Assembly: GCA_035528715.1 (NCBI GenBank)
Contig: DATKYB010000083.1
Location: forward strand, 1-31,927
Source of the DNA: Nitrospinota bacterium
GTDB lineage: Bacteria; JADFOP01; DATKYB01
DNA: 31,927 bases
Direction: 5' to 3'
Shown piece by piece: positions 8,158 through 14,312 of the stretch. The position numbers and the translations under genes were made by a program. The notes under the pieces were generated by a model. It searched no databases. It was not told the origin of the DNA and saw only the letters and a list, made by a program, of their open reading frames with translations. Positions within the stretch are counted from its first letter, which is position 1. Each line of letters starts with the position of its first letter.

Positions 8158-8697
8158 CTTTGGAACATGATGTTTATTCTCTTTGTCGCGCCAGTATTTG
8201 ATATCCCCATCTGCATCAACCTCTTCAATGATCACAGTCTCTTTTGGCTTTCCGAGAGCCAGAACAAGGAGGATCTGATAACGGGATGGTATATTAAGGG
8301 CCTTTTGGAGTTCATCTCTTTTTACTGAACCAACCATACACCCGCCCAAACCTTTTTCAGTTGCACCCAGAAGAATGCTTAGCGCTGCAATCCCATGATC
8401 ACAGCCAAAGTTCTGGGTTATTTCTCTATCTCCTAAAATGATAATATAAGCTGAAGGCTTTTCTCCCTCTTTTGGCCCGTCCCAATCTTTAAGATAACCA
8501 GCCCAGACCAGATGGGGAAAAATCAAAGCGTTTTTTTCCGGGTCAGAGGAAAGAAAATATTTTAAAGGTTGTAGATTGGCTGCCGATGGAGAAAGTCTTG
8601 CAAGCTCAACAAGCTCTTTGAGTGTTCTGGGTTCGATGGCAACATTCTGATGAAATCTTCTGTAGCTTCTATTGCTTTTTATTAAATCTTTGATCAT
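8125..8697 (-). CDS. Nitroreductase-family FMN oxidoreductase
   Basis: A 190-residue NAD(P)H-FMN flavoprotein of the nitroreductase superfamily; it probably acts as a homodimer in the cytoplasm. The N-terminal FMN phosphate motif is SNRSYRRF (residues 8-15), followed by ARLSPSAANLQPLKYF. The later motif DHGIAALSILLGATEKGLGGCMVGS and the strand LVLALGKPKE are typical. ATG 8697 is chosen because GAGGTG lies six bases upstream; a GTG at 8706 falls inside that ribosome site. The C-terminus is Arg/Lys-rich (KHHVPKRRIEDIIIYS). The substrate cannot be read from the sequence, since the family ranges from nitroaromatics to quinones and dehalogenation. The gene is monocistronic with its own promoter at 8734-8762. 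Confidence 0.88.
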   Translation of the reverse strand: MIKDLIKSNRSYRRFHQNVAIEPRTLKELVELARLSPSAANLQPLKYFLSSDPEKNALIFPHLVWAGYLKDWDGPKEGEKPSAYIIILGDREITQNFGCDHGIAALSILLGATEKGLGGCMVGSVKRDELQKALNIPSRYQILLVLALGKPKETVIIEEVDADGDIKYWRDKENKHHVPKRRIEDIIIYS

Positions 8698-8733
8698 TTC
8701 AAACACCTCAAATTTGTTAAATAATTTATCTAC

Positions 8734-8762
8734 GTTTTAACAATTCATTGGGATTCAGTCAA
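8734..8762 (-). promoter_or_regulatory. Promoter of the nitroreductase gene
   Basis: Minus strand TTGACT (8762-8757), 17-base spacer, TAAAAC (8739-8734, 4/6). The sequence around the -35 (TATTGACTGAATCC) is nearly the same as at the DUF169 promoter, with one difference in 14 bases. Confidence 0.5.
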
Positions 8763-9117
8763 TAGATGATTGCAGTTTGTGAGATGAGTGATGGTGAAAA
8801 GGCAGGTAAAAAATAATGACGACAACGTTTTGAAAAAGCTTTTTGTTCATTTCTTGCTTGTTCAAGAAACGAGAGGGATTAAAAGCATTCATAATGTCCT
8901 GAAAAGCAGGGATTATACAATCCCCAAAACAGTCCTTGCTTGTTTGACATATTCTGGCAAAAAATTATATACTTAGTATTAGTGCGGATAGCGCAAATGG
9001 TTGATCGGGATATTCTGCGAAAAAAATCTCATTTCTCTGAAAGAACGGGTTCTGAACAGAGCTTGATCATATAATGAACAGCCTTTTTCACTCAATAATA
9101 AATAGAAATTTCAACTT
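8763..9117. other. Intergenic region before the PaaK-like gene
   Basis: I see no convincing gene here. The plus-strand frame 8788-8976 (62 codons) has no ribosome site, and part of it is simply the hairpin at 8850-8869, so it is not annotated. The 3' half (8977-9117) is featureless to my eye, and no strong promoter or ribosome site precedes the ATG at 9118. Confidence 0.5.
8850..8869 (+). repeat. Lone hexaloop hairpin of the dispersed repeat family
   Basis: TTTCTTG (8850-8856), loop CTTGTT, CAAGAAA (8863-8869). The inner stem TTCTTG/CAAGAA and the loop type CTYRYY are shared with the hairpins at 10589-10624, 12646-12673 and 12750-12779. The sequence following it does not match the rest of the repeat, so this is a core hairpin only or a heavily decayed copy. 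Confidence 0.5.
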
Positions 9118-10458
9118 ATGGGAATAGAATTCAGCATCAGAAAATTCGCATATCCGATAAGCATCTTGAAATTAAGACGATTTCTCGAAAAGAGCCAGTG
9201 GTTTTCCGAAGAAGAACTAAAAGAATACCAGAACAAAAGGCTCAAAGAGATATTAGAACACTGCTATGAAAATGTCCCCTACTATCGAAATCTTTTTCAT
9301 ACGCTTAAACTAAAACCGGACGACTTTAAAGATACCGAAGACCTGAAAAAGCTCCCTCTGCTCACCAAGGACATCATAAGAAAAAACTTTCACCTGCTCA
9401 CCGCAAAGAACAGCAAAAAATTCCGGCCCTTTCTTTACAAAACATCGGGCACAAGCGGAAACCCCCTGGAATTTTATCTGGATAAACCGATGCATATTCT
9501 GGAGTTCTGCTATTACTGGCGCCACTGGTCATGGGGAGGGTACAGGCTCGGCGATCCCTTTCTGGACTTTGCTTTTGAATATTTTAATGATAGGAATATT
9601 GAAGATATTTCCTATTACCTGCCTCTCACAAGACACCTGATATTCAATTCGACGCAGGTCTCTTTTGCAAACCTGGACAGATTTGTAACCCAGATCAGAA
9701 AACACAAACCGCTTTTCCTGAAAGGTCTGCCCTCGACAATTGCCACCTTTGCCCTTTTGCTGGAAAAGGCCGGCTATACCGATATTTCTTTCAAGGCTGT
9801 TTTTACTGTTGCAGAAATGCTGCTGCCGCATCATAGACAGATTATAGAAAAAGCCTTTCACTGCCGCATACTCGATTCCTACAGTCATATGGAATCCACA
9901 GTGGCGGTGTCTCAGTGCCCGCACGGGAGTTACCATGTCAATTCGGAATACGGCGTATTTTCGATTGAAGAAAAAGAGCAGATAAGTGATTATGGGGGAG
10001 ATAAGGTCGGTGAGATCATAGGAACTTCTCTCCATAATTTTGCCATGCCCTTTCTCAGGTATAAAACCGGGGATCTGGCAGTAGACAATTCCTCTGGCGA
10101 GAAATGCCCATGCGGACGGGGGCTCCCTTTAGTTAAAAATATTGTCGGAAGGACCCTCGGGGTTTTCATAACACCCGATAACAGATTTGTTTCCGGTATG
10201 GCGATACCGATCGATTATATCGAAGGGATCTTATGGTATCAGTTTATTCAGGAGAGCAAAAAGAAATTCATAATAAAAATAACCAAAAGAGACGATATCT
10301 CTCAAGAATTCATCAAAGAGAGACTAACATATTATTATAAAGAAATCCTCGGAGAAGATATCGACCTTACTATCACATTCGTGCCTTTAGACTCCTGGGA
10401 CAAAACATCCAAGCATTCCTCTGTCGTATCGAAGCTTAATGTCGGTGATTTTATTTGA
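9118..10458 (+). CDS. PaaK/CapK-family adenylate-forming ligase
   Basis: A 446-residue adenylate-forming enzyme related to phenylacetate-CoA ligase and the capsule-locus CapK proteins. It is expected to activate a carboxylate with ATP and transfer it to a thiol or other acceptor. It shows the P-loop TSGTSG (residues 109-114, within YKTSGTSGNPLEFY). DSYSHMES stands where the family has its Y-G-x-T-E-like motif. The adenylate-binding RYKTGDLAV is followed by CPCGRGLPLVKNIVGR. The N-terminus (ILEHCYENVPYYRNLF) is typical of this subfamily. The gene stands alone, with no phenylacetate or capsule genes nearby, so the substrate is unknown. No good ribosome site precedes the ATG. Codons look somewhat more G+C-rich than the housekeeping neighbours, and repeat DNA flanks it, consistent with acquisition (inference). 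Confidence 0.82.
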   Translation: MGIEFSIRKFAYPISILKLRRFLEKSQWFSEEELKEYQNKRLKEILEHCYENVPYYRNLFHTLKLKPDDFKDTEDLKKLPLLTKDIIRKNFHLLTAKNSKKFRPFLYKTSGTSGNPLEFYLDKPMHILEFCYYWRHWSWGGYRLGDPFLDFAFEYFNDRNIEDISYYLPLTRHLIFNSTQVSFANLDRFVTQIRKHKPLFLKGLPSTIATFALLLEKAGYTDISFKAVFTVAEMLLPHHRQIIEKAFHCRILDSYSHMESTVAVSQCPHGSYHVNSEYGVFSIEEKEQISDYGGDKVGEIIGTSLHNFAMPFLRYKTGDLAVDNSSGEKCPCGRGLPLVKNIVGRTLGVFITPDNRFVSGMAIPIDYIEGILWYQFIQESKKKFIIKITKRDDISQEFIKERLTYYYKEILGEDIDLTITFVPLDSWDKTSKHSSVVSKLNVGDFI

Positions 10459-10588
10459 AAAGACACCTTTCTTCCATCCAGAACTGTTTAGAACATTCGA
10501 TACTTTCTCAGTAGAAACATTCATCAAAGCCCGGCCCGATGAAAAGGCATTTTCAATGCCGTAAAAAAACAGAGGAGTATTGGGAAAG
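10459..10588. other. Spacer between PaaK-like gene and repeat copy A
   Basis: A small perfect hairpin GGCATT-TTC-AATGCC lies near 10546-10560 and could be a weak terminator. It is followed on the plus strand by A's rather than T's, so it would fit the minus strand better. No gene is seen. Confidence 0.3.
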
Positions 10589-10838
10589 TTTGTCCTTTTC
10601 TTGCTCGTCCAAGAAAAGGACAAAAAGAAGGACGCCCCGACCGCTTTTCTTGACGGCATTTGACTTCGCTCGCTTCGGAGAAACAACAAACTCGAGCTTT
10701 GCTCTCAGACAGTTGCTTCTTTTTTCCTTGCTCACTCGCCCAATACCTAAAAAGCGGAAGGGGAGGTTTCAAAAAAGATGATTTCCTCGCTCCGCTCACC
10801 TTCAACCTGAAAAATCGTAAAGGGGGATTAAATTTAAA
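10589..10838 (+). repeat. Dispersed structured repeat, copy A
   Basis: The copy starts with a perfect 15-base-pair hairpin (TTTGTCCTTTTCTTG, loop CTCGTC) at 10589-10624. It continues AAAGAAGGACGCCCC, CGCTTTTCTT, ACGGCATTTGACT (10653-10665) and CTTCGGAGAA, then a small hairpin GAGC-TTT-GCTC, and ends in AAAGGGGGATTAAATTTAAAG. The same order of blocks is found on the opposite strand at 12425-12673. Short frames crossing it (for example 10387-10689 minus, 10539-10781 plus, 10660-11076 plus) are composition artefacts and are not annotated as genes. The copy ends exactly where the attC site begins. Confidence 0.8.
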
Positions 10839-10910
10839 GCCTAACGGCGGAACTCACCTGCCTGGAAGGGGCGAAGCCCCTGACAGGTCAGGTGCAGTGA
10901 CTTGTTGGGC
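10839..10910 (-). other. Integron attC recombination site
   Basis: Read on the minus strand, the 72-base site begins GCCCAAC (R'' consensus RYYYAAC, 10910-10904) and ends GTTAGGC (R' consensus GTTRRRY, 10845-10839). Between them ACTGCACCTG pairs with CAGGTGAGT, leaving one unpaired G. This is the extrahelical base that directs integrase to the folded bottom strand. An inner stem follows: CCTG/CAGG and AGGGGC-TTC-GCCCCT. All features of a foldable attC are present: paired R boxes, imperfect L boxes and a terminal loop structure. It lies downstream of the acetyltransferase gene in the orientation expected for a gene cassette. Confidence 0.88.
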
Positions 10911-12085
10911 GGCTTCGCGCCTAAAGACTTCTGTGAAAACCACCATGTTGTCTGATCATTGCCTTCAATTAGCCTTGTTGGCAACCAAAGTGATCCATTT
11001 GCTACATGTCAATTCCATCAATGAACACCTGCTTGTCACTCAGCGATATGTTCTGCTGGAGCAGCTTGACGTATAGATGTACTGCAGTGTTCACCCGGAT
11101 GAATCCCTTCATGCTCCTTAGCAGCATATGGTCTCGCTCGCATAAGCAGCGAATTTGCTGAATTCCACTCAGCAGTGCCTGGTTGTTCACGTATCTGACA
11201 AGCACAGCCAGGTGCGCCGGATCTTTGAATCCGATTGGGGTAAGCATGATTAGCTTCATGATGTCACTAGGCTTGAGAACCTCTGGCAAGATACGGGTGG
11301 TGGTCAATAAGAATCCAATCATTCGCAACTTCAAGCTGAGAGCTTTCACGGTGATCCGCATGATCTGGCTCCAATCCCAGAAGCCCAAACAGGCCAAGAT
11401 CTCCCCCTGATCTTCCAGGACGAGCAAGCTGTCAGAACTGTACGCAGGCGTCCGGTTGATAAATTGGGCCAACGCCTCAGCCGAGGTCAGTTCATAAAAC
11501 TCAAAGCCTTGCCAGGTCTCATTCAACAACTCGGCTACCGTTGCCAGGTCCTTGGATGTGACAGGTCTGATCCTTCCCATTGAAGGTACGTTCATCTCTT
11601 TGCGAACCACCAGGGCTGGCATAACAAGCGTGCGATGCAGCTTGAAGCCCCGACTCTCAATGCATTGCATAGAGGGCAAGTTGCCCTCCATAATCAGGGT
11701 GTAAGCCAATACCGCACCCTGTTGGCTCAGGTAATCTTCACGCTGCTGGAGAAGCTGGCTCGCAACACCCTTCCTGCGGGCGTCGGGAGAAACGAAAGCC
11801 TGAAAGATATAACCGACCCGTCTGATTTTGCCGTTCACGATGGCGTCCCGCAGGGCACAAGCTGCTGACCCGATTATGCGGTAACCTTCGCAAGCCACGA
11901 GGACCTTGTGCGACTCATACGCTTTAGCCCGGGCAAAAAAGTCGGGTGTATTGACAGTGGACGCGACGAGCCTTGTACCTTGTGGGCATTTCGCCTGAAG
12001 CTCCTGGAGTTCGTCGTTATCCTCTGGTACCGCTTCACGGATATTCATTGTGTAACTCTCCATCGCAAAATTTTTAGCCACCTAA
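10845..12085 (-). mobile_element. Solitary integron gene cassette (acetyltransferase plus attC)
   Basis: The attC at 10839-10910 sits about 90 bases after the stop of a gene reading towards it, which is the standard cassette layout. Cleavage at G^TTRRRY puts one end at 10845. At the other end the minus strand reads T-TTAGGT just before the gene leader (12086-12080). This matches TTRRRY but with T in place of the preceding G, so that boundary at 12085 is tentative. The gene has a short leader, as cassettes do. The segment is clearly richer in G+C than its surroundings. No integron integrase, attI or second attC is visible in the window, so this is a lone cassette, either inserted at a secondary site or left from a decayed array. 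Confidence 0.75.
11002..12048 (-). CDS. GNAT-family acetyltransferase, cassette-borne
   Basis: A 348-residue protein. The N-terminal half is a GNAT acetyltransferase that would move an acetyl group from acetyl-CoA to an amine. It shows REAVPEDNDELQEL at the start, the acetyl-CoA loop VSPDARRKGVASQLL (residues 87-100; R-R-K-G-V-A) and the following helix EGNLPSMQCIESRGF. The C-terminal half begins again like a GNAT domain (GRIRPVTSKDLATVAELLN) and carries a weaker core, so the protein is probably a tandem, partly degenerate GNAT. ATG 12048 is preferred: GGAGAG lies seven bases upstream and the protein then opens with the usual MNIREA. ATG 12063 and GTG 12081 are in frame but lack ribosome sites. 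Base composition differs from the neighbours, and the attC downstream marks it as transferred. The substrate is unknown and resistance should not be assumed. Confidence 0.87.
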   Translation of the reverse strand: MNIREAVPEDNDELQELQAKCPQGTRLVASTVNTPDFFARAKAYESHKVLVACEGYRIIGSAACALRDAIVNGKIRRVGYIFQAFVSPDARRKGVASQLLQQREDYLSQQGAVLAYTLIMEGNLPSMQCIESRGFKLHRTLVMPALVVRKEMNVPSMGRIRPVTSKDLATVAELLNETWQGFEFYELTSAEALAQFINRTPAYSSDSLLVLEDQGEILACLGFWDWSQIMRITVKALSLKLRMIGFLLTTTRILPEVLKPSDIMKLIMLTPIGFKDPAHLAVLVRYVNNQALLSGIQQIRCLCERDHMLLRSMKGFIRVNTAVHLYVKLLQQNISLSDKQVFIDGIDM

Positions 12086-12424
12086 AAATTAATAGACGAA
12101 ATTGTTTATTTAAGCATTTTTCTCTGTTGTGGTAAATCTATATCGTATTTTTGAAGATTATACAATAAAAGGTATCAAAAGTTTATAATAATTAATAAGT
12201 TGAGAGCATTCGCTATCAAAATTTTCTCTTGATCAAAATTAGTAATATTATTATAACAGCAGAAAATACGAAATATGTCTAATGTTCCCAAAAGCCCGCT
12301 TGACAATCTTTATGCAAATAACCATAGGTGAAATATATCAAGGTGGCAAGGGGATACATAGTCCGTTGGATACAATATGATGTATTTGTTGGGAAAAGGA
12401 GGGGCTCTTTATATATTTTTTCAG
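12086..12424. other. AT-rich spacer upstream of the cassette
   Basis: Very A/T-rich, with short repeats of the form ATCAAAA near 12165-12240 and several TATAAT-like stretches that could serve as -10 elements for the cassette gene. None has a convincing -35. No gene is recognised, and the minus-strand frames 12279-12476 and 12338-12634 arise from repeat sequence. Confidence 0.5.
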
Positions 12425-12779
12425 TTTTAAATTCCCCTTTAGATTTTTCAGGGATTTTTCCTCCGGAGAATCGCAAAGCGATTTTTCCTTGTCTTTTTTA
12501 AACCCCATTTCGTTTTTTAGGTGTTTAACAAGCGAGTGAGGATGATAGAAACAGCTGTTTGAAGCCGAAGGCTGAGTTTGCTGCTTCTCCGAGCGAGCGC
12601 AGTCAAATGCCGTTAAGAAAAGCAGTCGGGGCATCCTTCTTTAGCTACCTTTCTTGGGTGAGCAAGAAAGGTAAAAAGAAATACTTGTTGCTTCTCGAAG
12701 CAGAGTGGAGGCAAAAACCGTTAAGAAAAGCGAGGGATGCCCTTCTTTGGTAACTTTTTTGGGCAAGCAAGAAAGTGAC
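12425..12779 (-). repeat. Dispersed structured repeat, copy B, with a duplicated head module
   Basis: Read on the minus strand there are two head modules in a row. Hairpin 12750-12779 (loop CTTGCC) is followed by AAAGAAGGGCATCCC, CGCTTTTCTTAACGG and TCGAGAAGCAACAA. Hairpin 12646-12673 (11 perfect pairs, loop CTCACC) is followed by AAGAAGGATGCCCC, CTTTTCTTAACGGCATTTGACT and TCGGAGAAGCAGCAA. Then come a small hairpin GCC-TTC-GGC, the hairpin AATCGC-TTT-GCGATT (12469-12483) and the A/T-rich end. The second module and tail match copy A block by block, so A and B are diverged inverted copies about 1.6 kb apart around the acetyltransferase cassette. Confidence 0.8.
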
Positions 12780-12797
12780 ATAAATTTTATCACTTTT

Positions 12798-13538
12798 TTA
12801 AAGCTCTTCCATGAGCCCCTCTGCCTCTTCCTTCATCAATTTCTTAAATTCAGGGGGAATTTCTGTCTTTGCTGTGCCGGCCGTGCATAAGTCTATGCTG
12901 TTTACCAGATTGTCCATTTTATGATAGGGGATGCTCACAATCAGCTCATCAGGAGCAAACTTCTTCATCCTTCTTGCCGTGTAATCAAGAAAGCTTATAT
13001 TGATCTCACCGGATACTAAGGGATAAGCTACAGCCATATGACATGCAGAACCAACCATCTCTGTTTTGGGGGATATGCCATCCTGAAATGTGGCAAGGGT
13101 AATAAGCCTGCATGCCTGCTCTGCATTGCAGAGAAATAATACCAAATCAGGCATCATCTCTGCCTTTTCCATTGGAGAAAATACCACATAATCTGCCAAT
13201 CCAAGAGGAGGCTGGGCTGTAAGAGTTGTAACCCTGTGAAACACGGCTATGGAGCAAAAGAGCTTTTCTCCATGAACCAGGAATTTTTTTAAGGCTTTGT
13301 CTCCTTCACCTTTTGGTTTCGGGCCCAGACCAAGGTGAAATGTGCCGCCAATACAGGATGAACTCTCCTTGCTGATATTGATAATTTCCCCATCACGGAC
13401 ATCCTTGAAGGCCTGACATGCCCAGCTTTTCCCCTTGTTCCCCCTTTTATCAGGCTCCATAGAATAGGTAACAGAGACAGGGCTCCCCTTTAAATTCAAA
13501 ACAATTTTTAATCTTTCAGCCTGATCTTTCCATTTCAT
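12798..13538 (-). CDS. DUF169-family protein
   Basis: A 246-residue protein of the DUF169 (COG2043-type) family, whose biochemical role is not established. It is soluble, with no signal peptide or membrane span. Recognisable traits are WACQAFKDVRDGE near residues 39-51, the CIGGTFHLGLGPKPKGE stretch, FHRVTTLTAQPPLGLADYVVFSP, LVLFLCNAEQACRLITLA, and the late segment DELIVSIPYHKMDNLVNSI. Cys residues at the WAC and SSCIGG positions are the usual conserved ones. The start is strong, with AAGGAGGTGA seven bases before the ATG, and a promoter lies at 13574-13602. The gene is monocistronic between repeat copies. The strong ribosome site suggests good expression. Confidence 0.88.
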   Translation of the reverse strand: MKWKDQAERLKIVLNLKGSPVSVTYSMEPDKRGNKGKSWACQAFKDVRDGEIINISKESSSCIGGTFHLGLGPKPKGEGDKALKKFLVHGEKLFCSIAVFHRVTTLTAQPPLGLADYVVFSPMEKAEMMPDLVLFLCNAEQACRLITLATFQDGISPKTEMVGSACHMAVAYPLVSGEINISFLDYTARRMKKFAPDELIVSIPYHKMDNLVNSIDLCTAGTAKTEIPPEFKKLMKEEAEGLMEEL

Positions 13539-13573
13539 ATGATGTCACCTCCTTGAAAACTTAAATTAATCAT

Positions 13574-13602
13574 TTACTATCAAAAAGGCAGGATTGAGTC
13601 AA
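13574..13602 (-). promoter_or_regulatory. Promoter of the DUF169 gene
   Basis: Minus strand TTGACT (13602-13597, 5/6), 17-base spacer, TAGTAA (13579-13574, weak -10). The surrounding TATTGACTCAATCC closely matches the nitroreductase promoter region. The leader is about 30 bases and ends in AAGGAGGTGA. Confidence 0.45.
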
Positions 13603-13827
13603 TAAGTATTTGCTTTCTCTAAGTCCCCTCCTCCTTTTTAAGTATCTTTCAAATTAAAAAAGGAAAAGAAGGACGAGCAAGAAAAGCAAAAATCACCTCT
13701 TTTCCTACCCTACTCTGTAATTATTAATAGCCTAATAGATTGAATATAAAGGTGTCTTAAAAATTTGTAATTTTAAAAACAGATAATATTATTAAAATAG
13801 AGGATAGATATTAATAAGAGGTTAAAT
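13603..13827. other. Spacer with repeat fragment
   Basis: The spacer holds TCCTTTTT...AAAAAGGA inverted arms around 13632-13665. It also holds GGACGAGCAAGAAAAG (about 13669-13685), which equals one arm plus the loop of the hexaloop hairpin on the minus strand, with the second arm missing. No gene is seen. Confidence 0.35.
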
Positions 13828-14052
13828 ATGAAAGAAAAAACATATATAGCATATAAAATAGGGGAGAGAGTCCCCAAGAGCGGGAAATATGAATGTGTGG
13901 CCTGTGAAGATTTTGGAATGAAAAAACGACCATTTTTAAAAGAAGGAGACGATTTCCCAGAATGTTCATCATGTGGCAAAGATGCTTTATGGAAACGGTC
14001 TAAAATTACCTTTCCTTCTTTTATCAGCCCACATTATTTTCATAGAAATTAA
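13828..14052 (+). CDS. Small zinc-ribbon-like protein
   Basis: A 74-residue protein. The pattern is GERVPKSGKYECVAC then FPECSSCGKDALW, with cysteine pairs at residues 23/26 and 46/49. Two CxxC knuckles about 20 residues apart are expected to bind one Zn. The N-terminal wording (IGERVPKSGKYEC) resembles small YjzC-like and other zinc-ribbon proteins that occur in many bacteria without known function. AGAGG lies six bases before the ATG, which supports translation. The C-terminal tail (PSFISPHYFHRN) is less typical and may reflect divergence. It is a single gene on the plus strand, followed closely by repeat fragment C. No function is proposed beyond likely metal binding. Confidence 0.72.
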   Translation: MKEKTYIAYKIGERVPKSGKYECVACEDFGMKKRPFLKEGDDFPECSSCGKDALWKRSKITFPSFISPHYFHRN

Positions 14053-14071
14053 AAAGTTGACCTTTTTCCGC

Positions 14072-14129
14072 TTTTCAGGGATTTTTCCTGACGGAGAATC
14101 GCAAGGCGATTTAACAGGTGAGCGAGGAT
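14072..14129 (-). repeat. Dispersed structured repeat, truncated copy C
   Basis: The 18 bases at 14072-14089 (TTTTCAGGGATTTTTCCT) are identical to 12445-12462 in copy B. GGAGAATCGCAA follows in both, with the hairpin AATCGC-AAG-GCGATT (14097-14111) preserved. A weaker match extends to GCGAGGAT at 14129. Only the tail of the element is present; the hexaloop head is missing. Confidence 0.7.
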
Positions 14130-14249
14130 ATTTGTCATTTGAGCTTTGTCATTGGGATTTAGCTTTATAAGGGCTTCTTCTTTTTTTTAGGTTTTTCCCC
14201 TTTATCCCTTAAGTCTATTTCATAAAAAAGGTTTAAATGCAAAAAAATT

Positions 14250-14278
14250 TTGACATATGACTTTTTGGATGTTAATTT
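14250..14278 (+). promoter_or_regulatory. Possible promoter of the uspA-like gene
   Basis: A perfect -35 TTGACA (14250-14255) is followed after 17 bases by TAATTT (14273-14278), a poor -10. The leader of about 30 bases ends in AAAGGAGGGG directly before the ATG at 14313. Confidence 0.4.
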
Positions 14279-14312
14279 GAAAATCAAAATACATTAAAAC
14301 AAAGGAGGGGAA

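Noticed and set aside
8788-8976. 62-codon plus-strand frame upstream of the PaaK-like gene
   Set aside because: No Shine-Dalgarno, a weak start, and part of the frame is the hexaloop hairpin. The protein-like ending is not enough to call a gene.
10387-11076. Several overlapping 60-138 codon frames on both strands between the PaaK-like gene and attC
   Set aside because: They lie in repeat copy A and have low-complexity Lys/Ser/Phe-rich translations such as SKKRTK and FFPCSLA. Both strands are open only because the DNA lacks stop triplets; no ribosome sites were found.
11002-12048. Antibiotic-resistance acetyltransferase
   Set aside because: A cassette location alone does not show resistance. 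The sequence lacks recognisable signatures of aminoglycoside or chloramphenicol acetyltransferases and looks like a generic tandem GNAT.
10589-12779. Insertion sequence or composite transposon formed by the inverted copies
   Set aside because: No transposase frame is present in or between the copies and no target-site duplication is visible. The mobile signal inside is an attC cassette instead.
8850-12779. CRISPR array
   Set aside because: The repeated hairpins are few, unequally spaced and in both orientations, with no regular spacers and no cas genes.
12279-12890. Frames 12279-12476, 12338-12634, 12559-12753 and 12705-12890
   Set aside because: These are translations of repeat copy B and its edges, mirroring the spurious frames of copy A, and the last runs into the DUF169 gene on the other strand.
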